A DNA stretch of 7,017 bases from an uncultured Clostridia bacterium (GCA_948517135.1 CAORJJ010000093.1:1-7017), one strand, 5' to 3'; positions 1-6,385 are shown, numbered from the stretch's first letter. Numbers and translations: made by a program. Notes: generated by a model from the sequence alone, not told the origin.

Positions 1-1
1 A

Positions 2-49
2 CTGAGAACTTTGAATGAAGAAAATATATTATCAAAATATTTAGTATAA
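2..49 (+). CDS. 3' end of an upstream gene (possible spoIIIAA tail)
   Basis: Frame 2 is open from the window edge to a TAA at 47-49 and would encode a C-terminal tail ending NEENILSKYLV. The other two forward frames stop within the first 18 bases. In other spore formers the gene before spoIIIAB is spoIIIAA, the mother-cell ATPase of the SpoIIIA complex, so this could be its end, but 15 residues are too few to recognise. The 42-base gap before spoIIIAB contains no hairpin terminator, which fits one continuous operon. Confidence 0.3.
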   Translation: MRTLNEENILSKYLV

Positions 50-91
50 AATAAAAATTTTCTCACTTAAATAATAATTTTAGGAGGATAT

Positions 92-592
92 ATGATTTTC
101 ATCAAAGACATAGGTTTAATTAGTATAATTATTATTTGTTCATATATAGGATTTCTAAAAAGTAAAACATTTGAAAATAGAGTTTTAGAACTATCCAAAT
201 TTCAAAATGCGTTAGTTATGTTTGAAAGTAAATTAAAATTTACATATGAACCAATAAAAAGTATTTTTGAAGAAATTTCAAATATCATTTATAAAAATGA
301 AGATAATGTATTTTTTTACACATCAAGAGAAAAAAGAAATATTTATAGTGCTTGGTGCAATGGAATAGATAAAAATAAGTATTTTAATGACGAAGATAAA
401 AATGTAACTAAAATGATGGGAAAATTATTAGGTAAGACTGATATAGAAGGACAACTTAGTGAAATTGAACTAGGACTTGAATTAATAAATAAGCAAATAA
501 AAGATGCTGAAAATGAAAAAAGTAAAAATTCTAAATTATATAAAACAATGGGAGTAATATTAGGGATTGGAATTAGTATAATATTAATTTGA
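92..592 (+). CDS. spoIIIAB: Stage III sporulation protein AB
   Basis: SpoIIIAB is a membrane component of the SpoIIIA-SpoIIQ channel joining mother cell and forespore; its soluble domain is known to resemble the type II secretion platform protein GspF. The 166 residues are close to the family's usual length of about 170. One membrane helix spans about residues 7-22, a mostly helical charged domain follows at about 25-148, and a second hydrophobic segment occupies 152-166 at the very C-terminus, which is the family layout. The start is set by AGGAGG at 83-88, just before ATG. The gene is followed after 13 bases by spoIIIAC. Identification rests on layout, operon position and the family-like stretch FQNALVMFESKLKFTYEP. 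Confidence 0.93.
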   Translation: MIFIKDIGLISIIIICSYIGFLKSKTFENRVLELSKFQNALVMFESKLKFTYEPIKSIFEEISNIIYKNEDNVFFYTSREKRNIYSAWCNGIDKNKYFNDEDKNVTKMMGKLLGKTDIEGQLSEIELGLELINKQIKDAENEKSKNSKLYKTMGVILGIGISIILI

Positions 593-605
593 ATTTGGAG
601 GATAT

Positions 606-800
606 ATGAATATTGATTTATTATTAAAGATTGCAGGTGTTGGAATTTTAATTGCTGTATTACATCAAATTTTAACAAAAGCTGGACGTGATGACCAAGC
701 AATGATGACATCTTTAGCTGGAATGGTGATTGTTTTAACAATAGTTGTTAAAGAAATTAGTACACTTTTTGATACAGTTAGGACGGTGTTTAATTTATAA
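606..800 (+). CDS. spoIIIAC: Stage III sporulation protein AC
   Basis: This is a very small integral membrane protein of the SpoIIIA complex, 64 residues against about 68 in Bacillus. Two membrane helices can be seen, about residues 4-24 and 33-60. They are joined by a short polar loop containing KAGRDDQA, which resembles the conserved loop of this family. GGAGG at 597-601 precedes the ATG. The stop codon abuts the ATG of spoIIIAD with no spacer, so the two related proteins are probably made by coupled translation. SpoIIIAC and SpoIIIAD are homologous to each other and are thought to act with SpoIIIAE as a membrane subcomplex. Confidence 0.95.
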   Translation: MNIDLLLKIAGVGILIAVLHQILTKAGRDDQAMMTSLAGMVIVLTIVVKEISTLFDTVRTVFNL

Positions 801-1214
801 ATGGACATTATAAAAATAATTGGTATAGGTTTTATATCATTAATTATAACAGTTATTCTTAAAGAATATAGAAAAGAATATGCTATATATGTTGTTATAA
901 TATGTGGAGCTATAATTCTGTTATATTCAATAGATACAATAAGCTCAATAGTAAATTTTTTAAAAGAAATATCTAAAAATAAAAGTTTTAATACAGAATT
1001 TATATCTTGTCTTTTAAAAATCACAGGAATATCTATTTTAACAGAATATGCAGTAAGTATTTGTAAGGATTCTGGAGAAAGTGCTATTGCAAGTAAAATA
1101 GATTTAGGTGGAAAAGTATTAATTATTTCAATGTCTATACCAATAATTGGGACAACCTTAGAATCTCTAATAAAAATTCTTAATGTACGGTTAAAAAGGA
1201 GATGCGATGAATGA
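801..1214 (+). CDS. spoIIIAD: Stage III sporulation protein AD
   Basis: SpoIIIAD is a polytopic membrane protein of the SpoIIIA channel, 137 residues against about 133 in Bacillus. Hydrophobic segments lie at about residues 4-20, 27-52, 66-86 and 100-122. The motif LLKITGISILTEYAVSICKDSGESAIASK is the recognisable conserved core of the SpoIIIAC/AD family (around 69-97, quoted here for its key residues K, G, E, D, G, E). ATG directly follows the spoIIIAC stop, and only a weak AGG-type site is seen upstream, so translation is probably coupled to spoIIIAC. The 3' end overlaps spoIIIAE by 8 bases. Confidence 0.95.
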   Translation: MDIIKIIGIGFISLIITVILKEYRKEYAIYVVIICGAIILLYSIDTISSIVNFLKEISKNKSFNTEFISCLLKITGISILTEYAVSICKDSGESAIASKIDLGGKVLIISMSIPIIGTTLESLIKILNVRLKRRCDE

Positions 1215-2283
1215 AATAATTGAATCACAAAGTAATTTATTAGGCATAAATGATTTTATAAGCAAAGCTACTCAATATACAAATGAAAATTTTCCAGAAT
1301 TAGATATTTCTCAAGTTTTTAAAGAAAGTATAACTGGAAATATGGGCAATATATTGGGTAAAATAGATATATTTAATTTTTTTTCAAATGAGCTTTCATA
1401 TGCAATTCAGATAATGATTGATGTAATAATTATAATTATTATAAATAGTATTTTTAAAGCTATTATAGAAAATTTAGGAAATTCAAATTCAGCACAAATA
1501 ACATATTTTTTGCAATATATGGTAATTGTTTCTTTAGTTATAAATACCTTTGTATCAATTTTAGATTATACGAAAGAAAGTATAAATAGTGTTATTAATT
1601 TTATGAACTTGCTTGTACCATTACTTATAACATTAATGCTTAGCACAGGAACAATAGTTACAACAACTATTGTAGAACCAATTTTATTAATTATGATAGG
1701 ATTTGTAGGAAATTTCATTAATATTTTTTTAATTCCATTATTAATGATTTCAATAACAATTTCAATTGTATCTAATATTTCAGATAAATTACAAATAGAA
1801 AGACTTTCAAAATTTTTGAAATCCTCAATAGTTTGGTTACTAGGAATTTTACTTACAATTTTTACAACAACATTATCACTTCAAGGTACTTTAACAAGTT
1901 CAGTAGATGGAATGACTGCTAAAACAGCTAAAGCAGTAGTATCAAACTTTATTCCAGTTGTTGGAAAAATAATGGGAGATACAGTTGATAGTGTAATTGG
2001 TTGTTCAAATATATTAAAAAATTCAGTTGGAATAATTGGAGTAATTGTTATAATTGGAATTGTTTTGGAACCAATTATTAAAATATTTATTTTATGGATG
2101 TCATTCAAATTAACATCAGCAGTGTGTGAAGTTGTTGCAGATACTAAAATAGTAAAATTAATTGATCAAATATCTGATGGATATAAAATCTTGCTAGGTA
2201 TTTTAGTTTCTGTTTCTGTTATGTTTGTTATTGGAATAACTTTAGTTATAAAAATGACAAATACTGCATTAATGTATAGATAG
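1207..2283 (+). CDS. spoIIIAE: Stage III sporulation protein AE
   Basis: SpoIIIAE is the largest membrane protein of the SpoIIIA complex and a likely pore or platform subunit. The protein has 358 residues, shorter than the roughly 400 in Bacillus. A polar N-terminal part (1-62) is followed by many hydrophobic segments, at about 67-87, 101-119, 132-150, 155-190, 207-226, 276-298 and 330-352. The conserved family block lies at about 233-275, with NFIPVVG at 247-253, DTVD at 258-261, C266 and KN at 271-272. AGGAGAT at 1197-1203 gives the start, inside the end of spoIIIAD. The deviation is the N-terminus: Bacillus SpoIIIAE carries a cleavable signal peptide, whereas this protein begins directly with MNEIIESQS and has no hydrophobic leader. 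No in-frame upstream extension is supported. Confidence 0.96.
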   Translation: MNEIIESQSNLLGINDFISKATQYTNENFPELDISQVFKESITGNMGNILGKIDIFNFFSNELSYAIQIMIDVIIIIIINSIFKAIIENLGNSNSAQITYFLQYMVIVSLVINTFVSILDYTKESINSVINFMNLLVPLLITLMLSTGTIVTTTIVEPILLIMIGFVGNFINIFLIPLLMISITISIVSNISDKLQIERLSKFLKSSIVWLLGILLTIFTTTLSLQGTLTSSVDGMTAKTAKAVVSNFIPVVGKIMGDTVDSVIGCSNILKNSVGIIGVIVIIGIVLEPIIKIFILWMSFKLTSAVCEVVADTKIVKLIDQISDGYKILLGILVSVSVMFVIGITLVIKMTNTALMYR

Positions 2284-2291
2284 GAAGTTAT

Positions 2292-2810
2292 ATGATTTTA
2301 AAATTAAAAGCGTGGTGTGAAGGAATTGTTATTGCAATAATAATTTCTACAATTATTGAAATGATAATTCCAGATAATAAAAGTAAAAAATATGTAAAAG
2401 TTGTTATTGGTATTTATATAATGTTTGTTTGTTTAAATCCTATTTTAGAATTATTGAAATATGATTTGAATTTTGAAAATATTTTCGACATTGAAACAGT
2501 AGAAGCTTCAACTAGTGTTGATAGCAAAATAAAAGATGTATACGTTTTGGGAATAGAGGAAAAAATAAAAGAAGATGTAGAAAGTATTGGATATATTTTA
2601 GAAGATGTACAAGTTTTTGTAGATTCAAATTATGAAGAAATAAATGGAATTAATTTAAAAATAAAAAGCAAGCAAAGTGAAAATATTGTAGAAATAGAAA
2701 AAATTAATATAGGAAAGCAAACTGATGAAAAAGAAAATTATGAAGATATAGTGAACTTACTTGTAACTAATTATTTAGTTAGTAAAGATAAAATTTTTAT
2801 AGAGGTGTAA
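2292..2810 (+). CDS. spoIIIAF: Stage III sporulation protein AF
   Basis: SpoIIIAF is a bitopic ring-type component of the mother-cell channel. The 172 residues show two membrane helices at about 11-27 and 36-55, separated by the charged loop DNKSKKYVK, which is characteristic of the family. A soluble domain of about 80-172 follows and corresponds to the ring-building motif fold known for SpoIIIAF. It is about 30 residues shorter than the Bacillus protein, mainly in the linker. A GGAAG site precedes the ATG, 8 bases after the spoIIIAE stop. The next gene begins one base after its own stop. Confidence 0.92.
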   Translation: MILKLKAWCEGIVIAIIISTIIEMIIPDNKSKKYVKVVIGIYIMFVCLNPILELLKYDLNFENIFDIETVEASTSVDSKIKDVYVLGIEEKIKEDVESIGYILEDVQVFVDSNYEEINGINLKIKSKQSENIVEIEKINIGKQTDEKENYEDIVNLLVTNYLVSKDKIFIEV

Positions 2811-2811
2811 T

Positions 2812-3393
2812 ATGGCTTGGGTTGAAAGAATAAAAAATATTTTTAGTAACAAAGAAAAAAGAGTGGAGAATTTGGTATCGTTTTTAATAATACTTATAAT
2901 AACATTAATATTTATAAATAAAATATTAAAAGAAGATGATACAACTAAAAAGACTGATTATGTGAATGAAACAGGTGTTGAACTTGCATCAAGTGATAAT
3001 GTAAAAACTTCTTCTGATGAATTAGAAAAAAAATTAGAAAATATTTTAAAAAAAGTAAGTGGAGTAGGAAATGTTTCAGTATTACTTACATATTCTGAAT
3101 CAGATAGTATAATACCTGTTTATAATGTTAGTCAAAGTACAAGTACAACAGAGGAAAAAGATACTTCTGGTGGAACAAGAACAATTGTGTCAGAAGATAA
3201 CAAAAAAGATGTTATAACAGATTCTTCTTCAAATATTGTAACAGAAAAAAAAGTTATGCCTAAAATAGAAGGGGCAATAGTAACAGCAGAGGGAGCTAAA
3301 GAACCTAATATTAAATCAAATATTATTTCTGCTGTTGAAGCAGTTACTGGTTTAGCAAATCATAAAATTCAAGTTTTTGAGATGGGAGAGTAG
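2812..3393 (+). CDS. spoIIIAG: Stage III sporulation protein AG
   Basis: SpoIIIAG forms the large oligomeric ring in the intermembrane space that gives the channel its bore; it is related to the ring-forming proteins of type III secretion and flagella. The 193 residues contain one membrane helix (about 21-36), a disordered linker (40-68) and a ring-building domain. The first half of that domain is LEKKLENILKKVSGVGNVSV (71-90) and the second is about 152-190, with EGAIVTAEGA and a helix 167-179. Between them lies a Ser/Thr-rich insertion (about 98-150) where the family carries its beta-triangle. GAGGTG at 2803-2808 is the ribosome binding site, overlapping the spoIIIAF stop. Confidence 0.95.
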   Translation: MAWVERIKNIFSNKEKRVENLVSFLIILIITLIFINKILKEDDTTKKTDYVNETGVELASSDNVKTSSDELEKKLENILKKVSGVGNVSVLLTYSESDSIIPVYNVSQSTSTTEEKDTSGGTRTIVSEDNKKDVITDSSSNIVTEKKVMPKIEGAIVTAEGAKEPNIKSNIISAVEAVTGLANHKIQVFEMGE

Positions 3394-3397
3394 TAAA

Positions 3398-4015
3398 GTG
3401 AAAAATAAGGAAAGAGTAAAACAAATTTTTTTATCATGTATTGCAATAGGTCTTATTGCACTTGGGTATACTAATTATAGTTTCAATAGTAAGAAAGAGA
3501 GTGTTGAAGTTGCAAGTAGATCTAGTGAAAATGAAATAAATTTAGGAGACGTAGAACTTGTAAGTAGTACACCTGTTAATTCAAATTATATTGAAGGAAT
3601 TGTTTCAAATGATAATCTTCAAAATTGTGTAGAAACAAATACTATGCAAAATTATCTACTAGAAGATAATTCAAATTATTTTGAAGAAACAAGAATTGAA
3701 AGAGATAGAATGTATTCTGAAACAATAGAAACATATCAAAGAATAGTAGAAAGTAATCAAACTATGCAAGACCAGAAGTCTATTGCTACTCAAGAAATTA
3801 CCAATATAACGAATAAGAAAAATAGTATACTTATATGTGAAAATTTAATAAAAAATAAAGGGTTTAAAGATGTGGTTATTTTGGAAAATAATGGAAATGT
3901 TAGTGTAATAGTAAAATCTACAAGTTTATCACAAGAGCAAATTTCAAAAATCCAAAATATAGTGTCAAGAGAACTAAATGCTGAAATGTCTAACATTAGC
4001 ATTAGTAATAAATAG
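3398..4015 (+). CDS. spoIIIAH: Stage III sporulation protein AH
   Basis: SpoIIIAH spans the mother-cell membrane and binds forespore SpoIIQ (or its functional equivalent) to hold the channel together. From the GTG at 3398 the protein has 205 residues: a basic N-terminus, a membrane helix at about 10-25, a poorly conserved linker to about residue 90, then the helix ERDRMYSETIETYQRIVESN, which is typical of the family, and a C-terminal YscJ/FliF-like ring domain (about 120-203). I chose GTG because GGAG at 3385-3388 is well placed, the gene then starts 4 bases after spoIIIAG, and the product begins MKNKERVKQ, a normal basic lead into the helix. A TTG at 3377 would add seven residues but has no good site. 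No typical terminator follows it. Confidence 0.93.
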   Translation: MKNKERVKQIFLSCIAIGLIALGYTNYSFNSKKESVEVASRSSENEINLGDVELVSSTPVNSNYIEGIVSNDNLQNCVETNTMQNYLLEDNSNYFEETRIERDRMYSETIETYQRIVESNQTMQDQKSIATQEITNITNKKNSILICENLIKNKGFKDVVILENNGNVSVIVKSTSLSQEQISKIQNIVSRELNAEMSNISISNK

Positions 4016-4064
4016 TTTTCAAATATTACTAGAATAATTTTTTATATAAAATCAATAATAAAAG

Positions 4065-4088
4065 TATATGAATTAAAGAATTCATATA
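4065..4088. repeat. Perfect 10-bp inverted repeat before the small secreted-protein gene
   Basis: TATATGAATT and AATTCATATA flank a 4-base AAAG loop. On the + strand no T-run follows, so it is not a classical terminator for spoIIIAH. It ends 24 bases before the ATG at 4113 and just before the AAAGG site, so it could be an operator or a 5'-leader hairpin. The - strand has a T-rich flank but no gene reads into it. Confidence 0.6.
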
Positions 4089-4112
4089 AAAAATGAAAGG
4101 ATATAAAAAATT

Positions 4113-4556
4113 ATGGCAAAGAAAATTTTTGTAACAGCTTTTGCTATAATAGTTTTATGTTTGTGTTGTGGTGTATGTTTTGCAGCAGACAATAATAGTT
4201 CATCTATTAATTTGGGAAATGAGATTATGGATTCAGTAGATAAAACAGGAAAAAGTATAGATAATGTAATTTCAGGAAATGTAGTTAAAGATGCAGGAAA
4301 TACTGTTAGAAATGCTGGTAATAATGTTAAAAACGGAATAAATGATGCTGGAAGAGATGCGAAAGATGCAGTAGGTGGTGTAGTAAATAGAACTGAAAAT
4401 GGTGCTTATAATACTACAAGAACAACAGCAGAAGGAACAACAAATGGTAATTTTTCAACAATGACAACAACAACATGGATGTGGATTATTTTAGTAGTAG
4501 CAGCAATTGTTATTATTGCAGCAATATGGTATTATGCAACAAGAAGTAATGATTAG
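4113..4556 (+). CDS. Small secreted, C-terminally membrane-anchored protein of unknown function
   Basis: I do not recognise a named family. The 147 residues begin with a clear signal peptide (KK at 3-4, hydrophobic 5-22, likely cleavage after CFA at 22-24). A polar, Asn/Gly/Asp/Ala-rich region (25-110) contains imperfect 7/11-residue repeats around 57-91: DAGNTVRN, AGNNVKNGIND and AGRDAKDAVGG. These recall amphipathic LEA-like or apolipoprotein-like repeats. A Thr-rich linker (101-121) and one membrane helix (about 122-141) end in a short basic tail. The layout predicts an extracytoplasmic domain tethered by its C-terminus. AAAGG at 4096-4100 is a somewhat distant ribosome site. The gene starts 97 bases after spoIIIAH; co-expression with sporulation genes is possible but not shown. 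Confidence 0.8.
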   Translation: MAKKIFVTAFAIIVLCLCCGVCFAADNNSSSINLGNEIMDSVDKTGKSIDNVISGNVVKDAGNTVRNAGNNVKNGINDAGRDAKDAVGGVVNRTENGAYNTTRTTAEGTTNGNFSTMTTTTWMWIILVVAAIVIIAAIWYYATRSND

Positions 4557-4570
4557 TATTTATTAATTAT

Positions 4571-4618
4571 AAAGGCATATGAGATTTTTGAATTATTTTA
4601 GAAATCTGATATGTCTTT
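4571..4618 (+). terminator. Hairpin terminator of the small secreted-protein gene
   Basis: AAAGGCATAT at 4571-4580 pairs with ATATGTCTTT at 4609-4618, including one G-U pair that favours the + strand. GATTT at 4583-4587 pairs with AAATC at 4602-4606. The U-tract is weak (CTTTAATAATT), so termination may be incomplete. Confidence 0.55.
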
Positions 4619-4627
4619 AATAATTGT

Positions 4628-4663
4628 AATAAAAGAAAGAACCAGCAATAAATTGCTGATTCT
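4628..4663 (-). terminator. Intrinsic terminator of the leftward small membrane-protein gene
   Basis: Read on the - strand, AGAATCAGCAA pairs with TTGCTGGTTCT (11 bp with one U-G pair) around a TTTA loop at 4638-4663. A tail of TTCTTTTATT follows. It lies 12 bases beyond the stop codon of the gene ending at 4676, facing the terminator of the convergent gene. Confidence 0.75.
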
Positions 4664-4675
4664 GATTTATATAAA

Positions 4676-4999
4676 TTATTTATTTAATCTGATTAAAATT
4701 GCAATTGATAAAAGAACGATTAATATTCCAATAGCAATTAAAATTATACATAATATATTATTAAGCTCAAGATTTGCTTGAGAGTAAGTATTCATTCCTG
4801 AAACTCCAGTTACTGAAGAAGATGATGTTGGAGATAATGTTGATAATGATGTTTGTGAGTTAGAATCTTCTTGAACAACATTTACAGAAGTATTTTCATC
4901 TGAATTATCATCTTCTGTTGCATATGAAAAATTAAAACTAAAAGTAAATGAAATTAAAAAGAATACTGCTACTAATAATAGTTTTAAAGTTTTTGACAT
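4676..4999 (-). CDS. Small secreted, C-terminally membrane-anchored protein of unknown function
   Basis: I do not recognise a family. With ATG at 4999 the product has 107 residues: signal peptide (K3, K6, hydrophobic 7-24, likely cleavage after SYA at 25-27), an acidic stretch (TEDDNSDEN), a Ser/Thr/Gln-rich low-complexity segment to about residue 75, and one strongly hydrophobic helix (82-103) before a short basic tail, RLNK. The start is fixed by TGGAGG (complement of 5005-5010) six to eleven bases upstream. An earlier in-frame ATG at 5113 has no ribosome site and would bury the signal peptide. The layout matches its convergent neighbour at 4113-4556, but I see no sequence similarity beyond composition. 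Confidence 0.8.
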   Translation of the reverse strand: MSKTLKLLLVAVFFLISFTFSFNFSYATEDDNSDENTSVNVVQEDSNSQTSLSTLSPTSSSSVTGVSGMNTYSQANLELNNILCIILIAIGILIVLLSIAILIRLNK

Positions 5000-5027
5000 A
5001 TAAACCTCCAAAAATTTCGATATAATT

Positions 5028-5056
5028 ATCATATACAAAAACACAAAAAAAGTCCA
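5028..5056 (-). promoter_or_regulatory. Probable sigma-A promoter of the leftward small membrane-protein gene
   Basis: On the - strand TGGACT (5051-5056, 4 of 6 to TTGACA) and TATGAT (5028-5033, 5 of 6 to TATAAT) are separated by exactly 17 bases. This would give a leader of roughly 20 bases before the ATG at 4999, just containing the TGGAGG site. Confidence 0.5.
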
Positions 5057-5084
5057 TAGAAAAATAAAAAAATTAATTAAATTA

Positions 5085-5113
5085 TTGTAAAAAAAGTTAT
5101 TATATGGTAACAT
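5085..5113 (+). promoter_or_regulatory. Possible promoter of tRNA-Gln
   Basis: TTGTAA at 5085-5090 and TAACAT at 5108-5113 (each 4 of 6 to consensus) have a 17-base spacer. The start point would fall about 10 bases before the mature tRNA. The match is weak in such AT-rich DNA. Confidence 0.35.
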
Positions 5114-5130
5114 GGAAAAGTATTAAATAT

Positions 5131-5205
5131 TGGGGTATCGCCAAGCGGTAAGGCATCGGACTCTGACTCCGACATTCCTGTGTTCGAATCACAGTACCCC
5201 AGCCA
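5131..5205 (+). tRNA. tRNA-Gln (anticodon CUG)
   Basis: A full cloverleaf can be drawn. The acceptor stem is TGGGGTA (5131-5137) with TACCCCA (5195-5201). The D stem is GCC/GGC. The anticodon stem is TCGGA/TCCGA with loop CTCTGAC, so the anticodon is CTG, which reads CAG (Gln). The variable loop is CATTC. The T stem is CTGTG/CACAG with loop TTCGAAT. The discriminator is G and the CCA end is encoded at 5203-5205. The starting U-A acceptor pair is usual for bacterial tRNA-Gln. Confidence 0.97.
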
Positions 5206-5210
5206 AATAG

Positions 5211-5243
5211 CAACTAGTTAGTTTTACTAGTTGTTTTATTTTA
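5211..5243 (+). terminator. Intrinsic terminator of tRNA-Gln
   Basis: CAACTAGT (5211-5218) pairs perfectly with ACTAGTTG (5226-5233) around a 7-base loop, followed by TTTTATTTTA. It starts five bases after the tRNA CCA end. Confidence 0.85.
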
Positions 5244-5261
5244 CAAAATTTGAAAATTGAT

Positions 5262-5294
5262 AACAAAAACGGATGAGACCTTATATCCCATCCG
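5262..5294 (-). terminator. Intrinsic terminator of the MBL-fold gene
   Basis: On the - strand CGGATGGGA pairs with TCTCATCCG (9 bp with one G-U pair; 5270-5294) around a TATAAGG loop. A TTTTTGTTA tail follows. It is 19 bases past the stop codon at 5314. Confidence 0.8.
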
Positions 5295-5313
5295 CTTTGT
5301 TTATTTTGTGTTT

Positions 5314-6012
5314 TTACTCTACTGTTACCACTTCAATGCCAGAAAAACCATCTGCAATTTTTTGGGCTGCATCTGAGTCGTCTAAATGCATCAAGAACAC
5401 TTCTGTACCATTCTGGCTTAGGCGAATGAAATCTACAAGTGCATCTTCAAGTTTCAAATGAATCATACCATAATGAACCGAAGTATCAACGTATAGTTCA
5501 TTGCAGAGTCCGAAGTAAGGTTTAAAAGGTTCGAGAGTGGAAGTATCTCCAGTATAAACAACAACTTTGCCAGAGATAACAAATACATAGCCAAAGCATT
5601 TGCCTTTGAGCTGAGGTGCATGCTCAGTCATAACACATGATACAAACCAGTTTTTCTCAGTTAGCATGTTAGCAGTAATAATCTGATACCAACTTGTTTC
5701 GTTACCCTCAATAGTAAGAACAGTCTGGATATCAGACTCGACTTCTTTTGATGGAGCAACTACAGTGATTGTTTTATGCAGATTGAAAAAAACATGCTGG
5801 ACAAAAAGTCCCAATCCGCCAATATGGTCACCATGTGTGTGGGTAATCAGTACATAGATTTGCTCATGCTTACTTAGATCAGTTTTCCGTAGCTTTTGAA
5901 AAGTGGAAATTGGACAGTCGATTACGACAATGTCATTGCTTTCCGTGTAAAAGAAAGCGGAAGTGTGGTCATTTCCAAAACCAGAATCTCTTCCTAAAAA
6001 GTTTAATACCAT
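5314..6012 (-). CDS. Metallo-beta-lactamase-fold hydrolase (RNase Z-like family)
   Basis: This is a soluble 232-residue metallohydrolase; its substrate is unknown. The metal-binding set is complete: HTHGDH at 58-63 (the HxHxDH motif), H131 in TEHAP, D156 in YTGDTS and H209 in FLMHLDD. D32 in the strand IVVIDCP corresponds to the motif I aspartate. H185 in the IHLKLEDAL segment lies where RNase Z-like proteins carry a further conserved His. At 232 residues it is shorter than typical RNase Z (about 310) and shows no exosite arm, so a general phosphodiesterase or other small hydrolase is as likely as tRNA processing. AGGAGA precedes the ATG. It is a single gene with its own promoter and terminator. 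G+C (about 40% in a sampled line) and Gln codons (5 CAG, 3 CAA) are unlike spoIIIA. Confidence 0.9.
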   Translation of the reverse strand: MVLNFLGRDSGFGNDHTSAFFYTESNDIVVIDCPISTFQKLRKTDLSKHEQIYVLITHTHGDHIGGLGLFVQHVFFNLHKTITVVAPSKEVESDIQTVLTIEGNETSWYQIITANMLTEKNWFVSCVMTEHAPQLKGKCFGYVFVISGKVVVYTGDTSTLEPFKPYFGLCNELYVDTSVHYGMIHLKLEDALVDFIRLSQNGTEVFLMHLDDSDAAQKIADGFSGIEVVTVE

Positions 6013-6061
6013 GTTGTAATTCTCCTTTCGTTATTAGAACACACTTTGCTACAATTTAGCA

Positions 6062-6090
6062 ATTATAGCCAAAAATAAAAAATACACTAC
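6062..6090 (-). promoter_or_regulatory. Probable promoter of the MBL-fold gene
   Basis: On the - strand a perfect TATAAT -10 lies at 6062-6067, about 50 bases before the ATG. The -35 region at 17 bases' distance (GTAGTG) is a poor match, which suggests a weak or activator-dependent promoter. Confidence 0.45.
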
Positions 6091-6124
6091 TTATATGTTA
6101 ACATAAAAAAAGAAATATTTCAAG

Positions 6125-6166
6125 ATAAGCTAAAAGAAGCAGTACCAGAAAGAACTGGTACTGCTT
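6125..6166 (-). terminator. Strong intrinsic terminator of the SCIFF gene
   Basis: AAGCAGTACCAG (6137-6148) and CTGGTACTGCTT (6155-6166) form a perfect 12-bp stem with a 6-base loop. Read on the - strand the stem is followed by CTTTTAGCTT. It separates the SCIFF gene from the MBL-fold gene, so the two are not a simple operon. Confidence 0.85.
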
Positions 6167-6186
6167 AGTGAAACATTGTTTACGAG

Positions 6187-6339
6187 TTACTTTTTCTGTT
6201 TTGCATTTTCGCAGTGCTGATTTCCAACAGTGCAGGATGTTTTGCAAGCAGACTGACATGATGTCTGGCACTCGCCACACCCGCCATGCTTAACAGTATT
6301 CTGCAAAGTTTTACCAGCGAGAGTTTTTACATGTTTCAT
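6187..6339 (-). CDS. scfA: SCIFF six-cysteine ranthipeptide precursor
   Basis: This 50-residue peptide is a member of the SCIFF family ('six cysteines in forty-five'), ribosomally made precursors in Clostridia that a radical SAM enzyme crosslinks by thioether bonds. The leader is MKHVKTLAGKTLQNTVKHGG, and MKHVKTL matches the family's conserved start. The core carries C21, C24, C28, C32, C36 and C43 in the pattern CGEC-QTSC-QSAC-KTSC-TVGNQHC, the family signature. In characterised members a crosslink joins the Cys and Thr equivalent to C32 and T37, both present here. A strong AAGGAGGTG site lies upstream. The maturase gene (scfB), usually adjacent, is not in this window. All five Gln codons are CAG. 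A longer shifted-frame reading over 6098-6280 is a shadow. The biological role of the family is unresolved; some ranthipeptides are linked to cell-density signalling. Confidence 0.96.
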   Translation of the reverse strand: MKHVKTLAGKTLQNTVKHGGCGECQTSCQSACKTSCTVGNQHCENAKQKK

Positions 6340-6385
6340 AATTACACCTCCTTATGTTATTGTACATAAAACGGTTAATAGTAAC

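Noticed and set aside
665..1228. 187-residue - strand open frame across spoIIIAC and spoIIIAD
   Set aside because: It is the antisense shadow of two clear membrane-protein genes, with no ribosome site or family resemblance.
3377..3397. TTG start seven codons upstream for spoIIIAH
   Set aside because: It overlaps spoIIIAG without a good ribosome site; the GTG at 3398 is well spaced from GGAG.
5000..5113. Upstream extension of the leftward small membrane-protein gene to an ATG at 5113
   Set aside because: There is no ribosome site there. The ATG at 4999 has TGGAGG and a proper signal peptide, and the probable promoter lies inside the extension.
5273..5461. 62-residue + strand open frame at the end of the MBL-fold gene
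   Set aside because: It is antisense to a well-supported hydrolase and begins inside that gene's terminator hairpin.
6098..6280. 60-residue - strand open frame overlapping the SCIFF gene
   Set aside because: It is in a different frame from the SCIFF peptide, runs through its terminator hairpin, has no ribosome site, and its product is low-complexity Leu/Phe at the end.
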